DNA of 64,000 bases. Origin: Pseudomonas marvdashtae (GTDB lineage: Bacteria; Pseudomonadota; Gammaproteobacteria; Pseudomonadales; Pseudomonadaceae). Position numbers and translations under genes: made by a program. The stretch covers positions 124,001 through 188,000 of the forward strand of contig NZ_JABWQX020000002.1 in the NCBI RefSeq assembly GCF_014268655.2. The letters run 5' to 3'. The notes beneath the pieces were generated by a model. The model saw nothing but the letters and a program-made list of their open reading frames with translations. It was not told where the DNA came from and searched no databases. Of this stretch, positions 51,120 through 59,758 are shown one piece after another (position 1 is the first letter of the stretch; every line of letters starts with the position of its first letter).

Positions 51120-52055
51120 ATGAAGTCGCGCATCTGGCGTTTGGCAGGTGTTGGTCTGTTGTGGGCAAGTGTCAGTGCGCAGGGAGTGGCCGACGATCAA
51201 CAAAACCGTGGTGGGCCGGAAGGCGGTCGCGGGCAGGACGGGCGCGGCGGCAACGGCCAGGGTTACTCGGGCCAGCCGCGTCCGCAGAGCAATGAGATCA
51301 TTCGGGGCGACAACAGCCGTCAGTTCGAGGTCAAGCCGCAGCAGCAACCCGGCAATAACCTGCCGATCCAGGGCCGGCCCGATAACGTGACCCAGACTCG
51401 CGAGCCGCAACCGGGCTACTACCGCGATATTCCCCGTCGCAACGATGGCTACCCGAACCCACGCCCCGGCCATGACGGCCGTCCCGACCAGCAATGGCCT
51501 GGTCGGCCGGGCGGGCATGGCAACGGCTGGGGGCCTGGGCCGCAGTATCGCCCGGGTTATGTAATCGACCGATTCCCGGATCGCAACTACCGCGTGCCTT
51601 ATCGCGGCCACGATTATTTCTACTCCGGCGGTTATTGGTATCGTCCGCAAGGACCGCGTTATGTCGTGGTGCAGCCGCCACGGGGCATTCGCACCCGCTA
51701 CCTGCCCGATTATGCCCGCGAGGTCTGGATCGGCAGCTCGCTGTTCTTCCTCGCGGCCGGCGCCTATTACATCTACGAAGCCAATACTCAGGATTACGTC
51801 GTGGTCGAGGCACCGGTCGCCAACCCGCAGCCGCAACCCCAGGGCAACAGCTTTGATGTGGTGGCTTATCCGGCCAACGGCCAGTCGCCCGAGCAGGTCA
51901 ATCAGGATGGCTACGACTGTTATCGCTGGGCGGTGCAGCAGAGCGGATTCGATCCGCGCAACTACACCTACCCACCGGCACCGGAAGTGGTACAGACCTA
52001 TCGCCAGGCGCAAGGCAGTTGCTTGAGCAGTCGTGGGTATCAGGTGACGTACTGA
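51120..52055 (+). CDS. Secreted DUF6515-like, Gly/Pro-rich protein
   Basis: A 311-residue exported protein from the ATG at 51120 (TGAGGAA 5 bases upstream). A signal peptide (MKSRIWRLAGVGLLWASVSA) is followed by about 120 residues of Gly/Arg/Gln/Pro-rich low complexity. A tyrosine-rich domain follows (VPYRGHDYFYSGGYWYRPQG), then a short hydrophobic segment (LFFLAAGAYYIYEA) and a C-terminal domain with YDCYRWAVQQSGFDP. The last part, with conserved-looking Cys and Trp, resembles DUF6515 proteins of unknown function. A periplasmic or outer-surface place is likely. Confidence 0.85.
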   Translation: MKSRIWRLAGVGLLWASVSAQGVADDQQNRGGPEGGRGQDGRGGNGQGYSGQPRPQSNEIIRGDNSRQFEVKPQQQPGNNLPIQGRPDNVTQTREPQPGYYRDIPRRNDGYPNPRPGHDGRPDQQWPGRPGGHGNGWGPGPQYRPGYVIDRFPDRNYRVPYRGHDYFYSGGYWYRPQGPRYVVVQPPRGIRTRYLPDYAREVWIGSSLFFLAAGAYYIYEANTQDYVVVEAPVANPQPQPQGNSFDVVAYPANGQSPEQVNQDGYDCYRWAVQQSGFDPRNYTYPPAPEVVQTYRQAQGSCLSSRGYQVTY

Positions 52056-52084
52056 GTTCTGGCGGCAGGCAGGATGCCGCTCTT

Positions 52085-52177
52085 GTGGCGAGGGAGCTTG
52101 CTCCCGCTGGACTGCGCAGCAGGCCCAGGATTTTTACGGTCGCTGCGCAACCGAGCGGGAGCAAGCTCCCTCGCCAC
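52085..52177. repeat. GTGGCGAGGGAGCTTGCTC-type palindromic repeat pair
   Basis: The left arm (52085-52122: TGTGGCGAGGGAGCTTGCTC then CCGCTGGACTGCGCAGCAG) is mirrored by the right arm (52139-52177). It lies between the convergent DUF6515 and FieF-type genes and is the AGCTTGCT variant of the repeat at 27721-27882. Confidence 0.88.
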
Positions 52178-52188
52178 GGGTTCGGACA

Positions 52189-53082
52189 TCAAGTGCTGGT
52201 TCGCTTCACCACCTCCAACGGATCGGCATGCACCAGCACTTCGGCCTTCGGATAGGCGCGATGGATCGCATCGGCGGCTTGGTCGCTGATGCCATGGGCG
52301 ACTGACAAGGTCAGTTCCCCCGGCAATTCCAGATGCAATTGCACAAACCAATGGTTCCCGGAGATCCGCGTACGCAGGTCATGCGCACCGACCACGCCGG
52401 GTACCGCGCAGGCCAGTTCCAGCATGTGCTGGCTGACGTCCGGCGGCAGTTCTTCATCCATCAGCACGGCGAAGCTCTCCCGGGCGATCTGCACGGCGCT
52501 CCACAGAATGTAGGCGGCGATGCCCAGGCCGAACCAGGCATCAAGCTGATACCAGCCGAAGCCGGCCAGGATCAGCGCAACCAGGATGCTGCCGTTGAGC
52601 AGCAGGTCCGAGCGGTAATGCAGGGAGTCGGCGCGCACGGCGTTGGAGCCGGTGGCGCGCACGACTCGATGCTGCAAGGCCAGCAGCGCCAAGGTCAGCG
52701 CCAGGGAAAACACGATCACGCCGACGCTGAGCCACGGCGCCTCGACTGGCACCGGCGCTTTCAGACGCTCGAAGGCCTGCAAGGCGATCAACACCGCACT
52801 GCCGCCAATGAACAGCGCCTGGGCCATGCCGGCCAAGGACTCAGCCTTGCCATGGCCGTAGCGATGGTCATCGTCGGCGGGGCGTAGCGCGTAATGCACC
52901 GCCAGCAGATTGAGCAGCGAGGTGACGCCGTCCAGCGTCGAATCGGTCAGGCCGGCGAGCATGCTCACCGAACCGCTTAGCCACCAGGCCAGCGCCTTGG
53001 CAACGATCAGGATGAACGCCACGGCCACCGACGCCCGGGTGGCCAGGCGTAGCAGGCGAGCGTGTTCGGTGCTGGTGGTCAT
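52189..53082 (-). CDS. fieF: Cation diffusion facilitator, FieF/YiiP type
   Basis: A proton-driven exporter of zinc, iron or related divalent metals. The 297-residue protein has six membrane segments (first about 18-37) and a C-terminal cytoplasmic metal-binding domain (about 210-290). The transport-site residues match YiiP: D47 and D51 in GLTDSTLDG, and the HxxxD pair in DSLHYRSDLLLNG. The histidine-rich loop DDDHRYGHGKAES is also typical. The C-terminal HWFVQLHLELPGELTL matches the dimer domain. The cation specificity is not fixed by sequence. Confidence 0.93.
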   Translation of the reverse strand: MTTSTEHARLLRLATRASVAVAFILIVAKALAWWLSGSVSMLAGLTDSTLDGVTSLLNLLAVHYALRPADDDHRYGHGKAESLAGMAQALFIGGSAVLIALQAFERLKAPVPVEAPWLSVGVIVFSLALTLALLALQHRVVRATGSNAVRADSLHYRSDLLLNGSILVALILAGFGWYQLDAWFGLGIAAYILWSAVQIARESFAVLMDEELPPDVSQHMLELACAVPGVVGAHDLRTRISGNHWFVQLHLELPGELTLSVAHGISDQAADAIHRAYPKAEVLVHADPLEVVKRTST

Positions 53083-53109
53083 GGCGCGGTCTTCCTTGGG
53101 TTGCGCCTT

Positions 53110-53529
53110 TTATGCGGCAGGTACGAGACCGAGCGTGGCCAGTTGTTGCACGTTGCCCTTGTGCTGGATCAGGCGCGGATCGTCCAACGGGAAGCTGCGG
53201 CCCAGCTCGCTTTCCAGGATGGCTTGCAGCTTTTGGTTATTGATCGTGCCGTCGGGGTTGATGGCCGGCTTGAGTTTCTCTGGCTCGATCTGCACGCTTC
53301 TGCCCGGCTCGAAGTAGATCGCGCCGGTGGCGAAGTCCACCGCAAAGGCGATCAGGCCGGGAATGATGTAGAACAGCAGGCCGACGGCGTCGAGCGCGGC
53401 AATAGCCGGGTCGATCTTGCCGTCGATCTGGCCGCGACGGTCCGGGTAGAAGATCGAGCCACAGGCGCTGATCTGGGTCAGCAGGCTGGCGACCAGGACG
53501 CCGCCGATCACGCGAAAGGGAATACGCAT
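53110..53529 (-). CDS. Small lipoprotein of unknown function
   Basis: A 139-residue protein from the ATG at 53529 (CAGGAG 6 bases upstream). The signal ends in a lipobox (ISAC, Cys 23) followed by GSIFYPDRRGQIDGKIDP. A hydrophobic region (AVGLLFYIIPGLIAFAVDFA) precedes TGAIYFEPG, then a soluble helical tail. The CGS...YP...IDP pattern recalls YceK/YidQ-type lipoproteins, but I would not assign it firmly. It is 28 bases upstream of the FieF-type gene stretch, on the same strand, so the two may be cotranscribed. Confidence 0.82.
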   Translation of the reverse strand: MRIPFRVIGGVLVASLLTQISACGSIFYPDRRGQIDGKIDPAIAALDAVGLLFYIIPGLIAFAVDFATGAIYFEPGRSVQIEPEKLKPAINPDGTINNQKLQAILESELGRSFPLDDPRLIQHKGNVQQLATLGLVPAA

Positions 53530-53624
53530 AGCAATCTCCTGAGCAGGTAAGGGCGTTGCTGGTTGGAGTCCAGACCACGCTAAACAGTTCGCCGTTATAC
53601 TCGGCCCTCTGTTTTGGAGCCAGC

Positions 53625-56141
53625 ATGATTTCTTTGCCGATCGATGAAGTTTTACCCGCGCTGCGCCAAGCCTTGGCCTTGCGCCACGAAGCGGTGCTCG
53701 AAGCGCCCCCCGGTGCCGGTAAAACCACCCGTGTTCCCCTGGCCTTGTTGAACGAAACGTGGCTGGCCGGGCAAACCATTCTGATGCTCGAACCCCGGCG
53801 CCTGGCGGCACGGGCGGCGGCCGAACGGCTGGCCAGTGAGTTGGGAGAGAAAGTCGGCGAAACGGTCGGCTACCGGATTCGTCTCGACAGCAAAGTCGGC
53901 CCCAAGACCCGCATCGAAGTGGTCACCGAAGGCATCCTGACTCGCCGTTTGCAGGATGATCCGGCGCTGGAGGGCGTGGGGCTGTTGATTTTCGATGAGT
54001 TCCACGAACGCAGCCTCGATGCCGACCTCGCCTTGGCCTTGAGCCTCAACGGCCGCGAGTTGTTTCGTGAAGACCAGCCGCTGAAGATTCTGTTGATGTC
54101 CGCCACCCTGGAAGGCGAGCGCCTGGCCGGGTTGTTGGATAACGCGCCGATCCTGCGCAGCGAAGGCCGCATGTTCCCGGTGACGGTGCGCTGGGGACGG
54201 CCCTTCCAGCCCGGCGAATTCATCGAGCCGCGGCTGGTGCAGACCGTGCTCGAAGCTTTGCACGACGAGACTGGCAGCGTACTGGTGTTCTTGCCCGGGC
54301 AGGCGGAGATTCGCCGGGTCCATCAACAACTGGCCGAGGCGCTGGGCGAGGGCGGCAATGTGTTGCTGTGCCCGTTGCACGGTGAGCTGGACCTCGCCGC
54401 CCAGCGTGCCGCCATCGACCCGGCACCGCCCGGCCAACGCAAAGTCGTCCTTGCCACTAACATCGCCGAGACCAGCCTGACCATCAACGGCGTGCGGGTG
54501 GTGGTGGATGCCGGACTTGCCCGCGTACCGCGTTTCGATCCGGGCAGCGGCATGACTCGCCTCGACACCCAGCGCATCTCCCGCGCCAGCGCCACCCAGC
54601 GCGCCGGTCGGGCCGGGCGACTGGAGCCGGGTGTGTGTTATCGGTTGTGGTCCGAAGACCAGCATGAGCAATTGGCTGCTTACGGCAGCGCGGAAATTCT
54701 GTCGGCGGACCTGGCCGGGTTGGCCCTGCAGCTGGGGCGCTGGGGCGTGACGCCGCAGCAATTGGTCTGGCTCGATGTTCCGCCGACCGCCGCTTATGCC
54801 CAGGCCCAAGACCTGCTGCAACGCCTGGGCGCGCTGGAGGGCGAACAACTGACCCGCCACGGCCAGGCCATGGCCGAACTGCCGGCCCACCCGCGTATCG
54901 CCCATCTGTTGTTGCGCGGCCAGGCGCTGGGCCTGGCAGACATGGCCTGTAACGTCGCCGCGCTGTTGGGCGAGCGCGACATTCTGCGCGGTGCCGGCGC
55001 GGACCTGCACAGTCGCCTGGCCTTGCTTTGCGGCGAAGAGCGCGCCGCGCGGGGCGCTCAGGGTGGGGTGCAACGGGCCCGGCAGTTGGCCCGGCAATAT
55101 CGCGGCTACCTGCGGGGCAAGGCCGAAGAGGCGGTGACCGATCCTGATCATCCGCGCTGGCTCGGCGCTTTGCTGGCGTTGGCGTATCCGGACCGCGTCG
55201 CCCAGCAGCGCCGGCCCGGCGGCGCGGAGTATCGCCTGGCCAACGGCCGTGCGGCGCTGTTCGCCGAAGCTGACAGCCTGATGAAACAAGCGTGGCTGGT
55301 GATCGCCGATTTGGGCAGTCGCCAGGGCCAGCGCGAAGAGCGAATCTACCTTGCCACGGACTTCGATCCGGCGCTTTTCGATTCGGTGCTGGCCGAGCAA
55401 GTGCGCACCGTGGATCAACTCGATTGGGACGAGCGCGAAGGCGTGCTGCGGGCGGAGCGCCAGCGCAAGGTCGGCGAACTGGTACTCAGCCGCGAACCGC
55501 TGACCGGCCTGGATGAATCCGCCCGTAATCAGGCCCTGGTCAACCTGGTGCGGCGCAAGGGGCTAGAGCTGCTGCCATGGACGCCAGAGCTGCGCCAATG
55601 GCAGGCGCGGGTGGCGCTGCTGCGCCGGCTCGATAGGGAGGCCAAAGGCGAGAGCGAATGGCCGGACGTCAGTGACACGGCGTTGCTGGACAGTCTCGAG
55701 CATTGGTTGATGCCCTACCTGGGACGGGTCTCGCGCCTCAGTCATTTTGCCAACCTGGATCTGTCGAGCATCGTACGCAACCTGTTGCCCTGGCCTTTGC
55801 CGCAGCGTTTGGACGAACTGGCGCCCCACCATTTAAGCGTGCCCTCGGGCTCATCGATTCGCCTGGATTACAGCGAGCATCCGCCGGTCCTCGCGGTACG
55901 CTTGCAGGAGCTGTTTGGCCTGGCCGACACCCCACGTATCGCCGGTGGGCGGCAGGTGGTCAAGCTGCACCTGTTATCGCCGGCGCGTCGACCGGTGCAA
56001 GTGACGCAGGATCTGGCGAACTTCTGGCGCAGCACCTATGCCGAGGTGAAAAAAGATCTCAAGGGGCGCTATCCCAAGCATTACTGGCCGGACGACCCGC
56101 TGGTGGCGGAGGCAACCGCGCGGGCCAAACCGCGAAAATAA
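53625..56141 (+). CDS. hrpB: ATP-dependent helicase HrpB
   Basis: A DEAH-family RNA helicase of 838 residues from the ATG at 53625 (GGAG 6 bases upstream). Motifs: Walker A EAPPGAGKTTRVPLALL, motif II LLIFDEFHERSLD (DEFH), motif III LLMSATLEGERL, motif V ATNIAETSLTINGV and motif VI SATQRAGRAGRLEPG. The HrpB-specific C-terminal domain follows (YLGRVSRLSHFANLDL and the tail PKHYWPDDPLVAEATARAK). In other bacteria HrpB affects RNA metabolism and, in some species, biofilm and virulence. The role here is inferred. Confidence 0.96.
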   Translation: MISLPIDEVLPALRQALALRHEAVLEAPPGAGKTTRVPLALLNETWLAGQTILMLEPRRLAARAAAERLASELGEKVGETVGYRIRLDSKVGPKTRIEVVTEGILTRRLQDDPALEGVGLLIFDEFHERSLDADLALALSLNGRELFREDQPLKILLMSATLEGERLAGLLDNAPILRSEGRMFPVTVRWGRPFQPGEFIEPRLVQTVLEALHDETGSVLVFLPGQAEIRRVHQQLAEALGEGGNVLLCPLHGELDLAAQRAAIDPAPPGQRKVVLATNIAETSLTINGVRVVVDAGLARVPRFDPGSGMTRLDTQRISRASATQRAGRAGRLEPGVCYRLWSEDQHEQLAAYGSAEILSADLAGLALQLGRWGVTPQQLVWLDVPPTAAYAQAQDLLQRLGALEGEQLTRHGQAMAELPAHPRIAHLLLRGQALGLADMACNVAALLGERDILRGAGADLHSRLALLCGEERAARGAQGGVQRARQLARQYRGYLRGKAEEAVTDPDHPRWLGALLALAYPDRVAQQRRPGGAEYRLANGRAALFAEADSLMKQAWLVIADLGSRQGQREERIYLATDFDPALFDSVLAEQVRTVDQLDWDEREGVLRAERQRKVGELVLSREPLTGLDESARNQALVNLVRRKGLELLPWTPELRQWQARVALLRRLDREAKGESEWPDVSDTALLDSLEHWLMPYLGRVSRLSHFANLDLSSIVRNLLPWPLPQRLDELAPHHLSVPSGSSIRLDYSEHPPVLAVRLQELFGLADTPRIAGGRQVVKLHLLSPARRPVQVTQDLANFWRSTYAEVKKDLKGRYPKHYWPDDPLVAEATARAKPRK

Positions 56142-56228
56142 AACACCGCGGGCCAGGGCGCGGTGGCGGATGTTAGATTTACGCGCTCGCAAATTGCCCA
56201 ATGCACACTCAATGCTTCGGAAAAATCC

Positions 56229-57239
56229 ATGGCAAAAAAACCAGCAACGCCCAGCTTGACGTTGATCGACGTGGCCAGGATCGCGGGCGTGTCGCCAATG
56301 ACAGTTTCCAGGGCCTTGCACCGACCGGAACTGGTGAGCGAGAACACCCGGGACAAGGTCCGCGAAGCAGTGCGCCAATCGGGCTATGTGCCGAATATGC
56401 TGGCCGGTGGCTTGGCGAGCAGCAAGAGCCGCCTGGTGGCGATTTTCCTGCCAACCATCGCCAACTCCATTTTTGCCGACACCGTGCAATCGCTGATGGA
56501 CCGCCTGGCCCAGGCGGGCTATCAAACCCTGGTGGGGCTTACCGGCTATAGCCCGGAGCAGGAAGAAAAACTGCTGGAGGCCGTTCTTGGCCGCCGCCCG
56601 GATGGCATCGTGCTGACCGGTACGCTTCACACCGAATCAAGCCGTCTGCGACTCGCCCAGGCAGGTATCCCAGTGGTTGAAGCCTGGGACTTGAGTGAAA
56701 ACCCCTTGGACATGCTGGTTGGCTTTTCCCATGAAAAGGTCGGGGAGGAGACGGCGCGTCATCTGCTGAAAAAGGGTTACAAGCGTTTCTCCGTGGTGAC
56801 CATCAGCGACCCCCGTGGCCTGCGTCGTTGCAACAGTCTTGTCGCCGAACTGAAGCGCCAGGGCATCGAGCAGGTGCCGATGGAAGTCCTCGCACCGCCC
56901 GCCACCCTTGAGATCGGGCGGGAAGGGCTGCGGCGGTTATTGGACCTGTCGAAACGCCCCGACATCGTGGTGTGCAGCTCGGACACGGTGGCTCAAGGCG
57001 TCCTGGCCGAAGCCGCAAGCCAAGGCTTGAACGTGCCCGGCGACCTTGCCGTCATGGGGTTTGGCGATTTGAGCAGCGCTGCCCATGTCTACCCCGCGTT
57101 GTCCACCGTCAGCGTCGATGGCAAGAAAATCGGCTTACAGGTCGCCGAGGCGCTGCTTGACCGATTCGACAACCCTTCGTCCTTGAAAGACGTGCGCATC
57201 GACACGGGTTTCACGCTGATTGACCGAGCCACTACCTAA
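56229..57239 (+). CDS. LacI-family regulator of the adjacent sugar-acid dehydratase gene
   Basis: A 336-residue LacI/GntR-type repressor from the ATG at 56229. The N-terminal helix-turn-helix (LTLIDVARIAGVSPMTVSRA) is followed by the hinge and a periplasmic-binding-protein-like effector domain (about 65-335), with FSHEKVGEETARHLLKKGYK and VVCSSDTVAQGVLAEA. It lies 177 bases upstream of an enolase-superfamily dehydratase, with two identical 14-base palindromes in between, so regulation of that gene by a galactarate- or talarate-like compound is likely. A promoter of its own is not evident. Confidence 0.9.
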   Translation: MAKKPATPSLTLIDVARIAGVSPMTVSRALHRPELVSENTRDKVREAVRQSGYVPNMLAGGLASSKSRLVAIFLPTIANSIFADTVQSLMDRLAQAGYQTLVGLTGYSPEQEEKLLEAVLGRRPDGIVLTGTLHTESSRLRLAQAGIPVVEAWDLSENPLDMLVGFSHEKVGEETARHLLKKGYKRFSVVTISDPRGLRRCNSLVAELKRQGIEQVPMEVLAPPATLEIGREGLRRLLDLSKRPDIVVCSSDTVAQGVLAEAASQGLNVPGDLAVMGFGDLSSAAHVYPALSTVSVDGKKIGLQVAEALLDRFDNPSSLKDVRIDTGFTLIDRATT

Positions 57240-57275
57240 GTATGCATGCGTCCACGTGGCCTGTTGTTGCTTGAA

Positions 57276-57289
57276 TGATTGCGCAATCA
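57276..57289. promoter_or_regulatory. Operator O1, perfect 14-bp palindrome
   Basis: TGATTGCGCAATCA. It overlaps a possible promoter (TTGAAT at 57271, 16 bases, TAGTAT at 57293), so a bound repressor would block transcription toward the dehydratase gene. The CG-centred palindrome is the typical LacI-family type. Confidence 0.75.
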
Positions 57290-57307
57290 ATGTAGTATTC
57301 CGCCTGA

Positions 57308-57341
57308 GGGGCTTGCGTACCGTCGAACGAAGCCCCTTTTT
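57308..57341 (+). terminator. Intrinsic terminator between the two operators
   Basis: GGGGCTT (57308-57314) pairs with AAGCCCC (57330-57336), then TTTTT. It probably ends the regulator message, but any transcript starting at O1 would also have to pass it. Confidence 0.8.
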
Positions 57342-57352
57342 CAAACGTTGAG

Positions 57353-57368
57353 ATGATTGCGCAATCAT
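57353..57368. promoter_or_regulatory. Operator O2, perfect 16-bp palindrome
   Basis: ATGATTGCGCAATCAT, identical to O1 over 14 bases; the centres are 78 bp apart. It lies about 50 bases upstream of the dehydratase start, with TTGAGA overlapping its left edge. Confidence 0.75.
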
Positions 57369-57416
57369 CATCCTGAACACGGTGGAATTTAATCGAAGCA
57401 ACCAAGGAGTACGCGC

Positions 57417-58577
57417 ATGTCTGCATTAGAGAAAACCAATGGATCCTCCGACGGCGACCGTATCGCCTGGGTCCGCGTCTCTTCGGTGATCTTGCCGCTG
57501 GCCAATCCCATCAGCGATGCCAAGGTGCTCACCGGCCGGCAAAAGCCGATGACCGAAATCGCCATCCTTTTCGCTGAGATTGAAACCATCGACGGGCATC
57601 GCGGCCTTGGCTTCAGCTATTCGAAACGCGCCGGTGGGCCTGGGCAGTTCGCCCACGCCCAGGAAATAGCACCGGCGTTGATTGGCGAAAACCCAAGCGA
57701 CATCGCCAAGCTCTGGACCAAGTTGTGCTGGGCCGGCGCCTCCGTGGGGCGTAGCGGCCTGTCGACGCAGGCCATCGGTGCGTTCGACGTGGCGTTGTGG
57801 GATTTGAAAGCCAAGCGGGCGAATTTGTCCCTGGCGCGCCTGCTCGGCGCCCAGCGCGATTCAGTGCGCTGCTACAACACCTCGGGAGGCTTCCTGCACA
57901 CGCCGCTGGATCAACTGATGAAGAACACCGACCTGTCTCGTGAAAAAGGTATCGGCGGCATCAAGTTGAAAGTCGGACAGCCGGACTGCGCCATTGATAT
58001 CCAGCGGGTGAGCACGGTGCGCAGACACTTGGGCGACGACTTCCCGCTGATGGTCGACGCCAACCAACAATGGGATCGCCCGACAGCCCAGCGCATGTGT
58101 CGTCAATTTGAAGCGTACAACCTGATCTGGATCGAAGAACCGCTCGATTGTTACGACGCCGAGGGCCACGCCGCATTGGCGCAACAATTCGATACGCCGA
58201 TTGCGACCGGTGAAATGCTGACCAGCGTTGCCGAGCACGCCGAATTCATCAAACTGCGCGGTGCCGACTTCCTGATGCCCGACGCGCCACGCGTGGGGGG
58301 GATCACGCCGTATCTGAAGGTGGCGGCGATGGCCGAGCAGGCCGGCTTGATGCTGGCGCCGCATTTCGCCATGGAGCTACACGTCCACTTGGCGGCGACG
58401 TACCCGACCGAACCCTGGGTCGAGCATTTCGAATGGCTCGAGCCGCTGTTCAATGAGCGTCTGGAAACCCGTGACGGGCGGATGCTCGTGCCCACTCGGC
58501 CAGGTCTTGGACTGACGCTCAGCGAGCAGGTCAAGCCGTGGACGGTGCAGGAGGCGACGGTCGGGACACGTCCCTGA
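57417..58577 (+). CDS. L-talarate/galactarate dehydratase (enolase superfamily)
   Basis: Dehydrates galactarate and/or L-talarate to the keto-deoxy acid. The 386-residue protein matches the Salmonella TalrD/GalrD family: KVLTGRQKPMTEIAILFAEI, GLGFSYSKRAGGPGQFAHAQ, WAGASVGRSGLSTQAIGAFD and RCYNTSGGFLHTPLDQLMKN. Catalytic residues K183 and K185 (GIKLKVGQP), metal ligands D214, E240 and E266, and H316 (LAPHFAME) lie at a constant offset of 12 from the remembered K195, K197, D226, E252, E278 and H328. The start has AAGGAG 8 bases upstream. No permease or aldolase gene accompanies it here. Confidence 0.93.
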   Translation: MSALEKTNGSSDGDRIAWVRVSSVILPLANPISDAKVLTGRQKPMTEIAILFAEIETIDGHRGLGFSYSKRAGGPGQFAHAQEIAPALIGENPSDIAKLWTKLCWAGASVGRSGLSTQAIGAFDVALWDLKAKRANLSLARLLGAQRDSVRCYNTSGGFLHTPLDQLMKNTDLSREKGIGGIKLKVGQPDCAIDIQRVSTVRRHLGDDFPLMVDANQQWDRPTAQRMCRQFEAYNLIWIEEPLDCYDAEGHAALAQQFDTPIATGEMLTSVAEHAEFIKLRGADFLMPDAPRVGGITPYLKVAAMAEQAGLMLAPHFAMELHVHLAATYPTEPWVEHFEWLEPLFNERLETRDGRMLVPTRPGLGLTLSEQVKPWTVQEATVGTRP

Positions 58578-58605
58578 TAGCCGTGTTGTATACGAACCCG
58601 CTAAC

Positions 58606-58626
58606 GAGGCCATTGTATGGCCTCTT
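58606..58626. terminator. Probable terminator after the dehydratase gene
   Basis: GAGGCCA and TGGCCTC form a 7-bp stem with a five-base loop, with a short TT tail. A second GC-rich hairpin (GACGACG/CGTCGTC) follows at about 58632-58658. The stop of the convergent EEP gene is at 58679. Confidence 0.5.
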
Positions 58627-58678
58627 CGAGGACTGACGACGACCCGCGGCAGCGTCGTCGGTAACGCTGTAGCGCTTC

Positions 58679-59758
58679 TCAGGGTGCCGCCGGCAACAGA
58701 AACCGCGCGATCACCGGCAAATGATCGGAAATACGCAACGTGTCGTCCTGTCGGACCTGGGCTTCGACCCGCTTGAGGCGCGGGCTGTAGAACAGGTAGT
58801 CGACGGTCCGGTCGGGGCCGTTGAGGCCGGGGTCGTTCGGGTAGTGAGTCAACCAGTGTGCGCGGTCGATGCCGCTGGCCTCGTTGTTGGTGGGAATCAT
58901 CGGATATTTATCCCACAACAGGTGTAGCTCGCTGTCGGCGGAATAAGGCGAGCGCTGTTCGGCCGGAAGGCGCCGATATTGGCCAAGGGGCAACAGATTG
59001 AAATCGCCGCCGATCAACCAAGGGGTGCCGGCGGACTCGAGCTTGTCCAGGGCCTTGGATACGGCATTGACTTGGGCCAGGGCGGTGTCATCCGGTTGCG
59101 CGGCCCGTTCCAGGTGCGTATTGAGCACTGCCAGTTGCCCGCCGTCGCTTAGGGGCAGATAGCTGATCAGCAGAGCATTTTTTGGCTGGAACTGACGGCT
59201 GATGAAGTTCGCCTCGGCCACCGGCAATTGCACTCGCTCGGCATGGTCGACGCGGTAGCGGCTCAGCGTCGCCAACTGCCGGCCAACGCTGCCGAAGATG
59301 CGCGGGTTGGGGATAAAGTCGGCCTTCCAGTCGAAGGCGCTGGTTCCGCAGGGATACAGGTCGGCCAGACGCTCCTGCAACAGCTTGAGCTGATCCTGGT
59401 AGTCGCTGGCCTTGGCGCCGTTGTCCAGTTCCTGGAGCAACACCACGTCCGGTTGCTCGTCGCGAATGACCCGTGCGACTTCGTCGAGGCTGAAGGCCAT
59501 GTCTTCCAGGGTCGGGCTTTCATCGTCGCCCTGGGCCAGGTCGTGCCAGAACACGTAGCGCTTGCCGGCGAGGAACTGGACGTTCCAGGTCATCACCTTC
59601 AACGCCTGTCCAGGCACCAGCGGCGCGGCATTCGCGGCGCAACTGACCGGCAGCGCCTCCCGGGCCTGGGGGCGCCAGGTCAGGCCATAGATGGAAAAGG
59701 CCGCAATGCCGACGAGCAACAACAGGCCTAGCAAGGTGTATCGCAGCAGACGGGTCAT
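58679..59758 (-). CDS. Endonuclease/exonuclease/phosphatase (EEP) family protein
   Basis: A 359-residue membrane-anchored protein. An N-terminal hydrophobic helix (YTLLGLLLLVGIAAFSIYGL) precedes an EEP domain (about 55-355) with the family motifs KVMTWNVQFLAG, VVLLQELDNGA, LNTHLERAA, LIGGDFNLLPLGQYRRL and ISDHLPVIARF. The active-site set looks complete. The substrate (nucleic acid, phospholipid or inositol phosphate) is not determined by sequence. Its start overlaps the stop of the YciC-like gene by 4 bases, so the two are coupled. Confidence 0.88.
   Translation of the reverse strand: MTRLLRYTLLGLLLLVGIAAFSIYGLTWRPQAREALPVSCAANAAPLVPGQALKVMTWNVQFLAGKRYVFWHDLAQGDDESPTLEDMAFSLDEVARVIRDEQPDVVLLQELDNGAKASDYQDQLKLLQERLADLYPCGTSAFDWKADFIPNPRIFGSVGRQLATLSRYRVDHAERVQLPVAEANFISRQFQPKNALLISYLPLSDGGQLAVLNTHLERAAQPDDTALAQVNAVSKALDKLESAGTPWLIGGDFNLLPLGQYRRLPAEQRSPYSADSELHLLWDKYPMIPTNNEASGIDRAHWLTHYPNDPGLNGPDRTVDYLFYSPRLKRVEAQVRQDDTLRISDHLPVIARFLLPAAP

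Noticed and set aside
53652..55418. Long minus-strand open frame opposite hrpB, and similar ones opposite ctpL, lnt, leuS and amn
   Set aside because: Same codon-bias effect; in each case the other strand carries all helicase, receptor or enzyme motifs.
56143..56165. Hairpin CACCGCG/CGCGGTG just after the hrpB stop
   Set aside because: It has no T-run on the plus side; the A-run before it would suit only a minus-strand transcript, for which there is no gene. Not called as a terminator.
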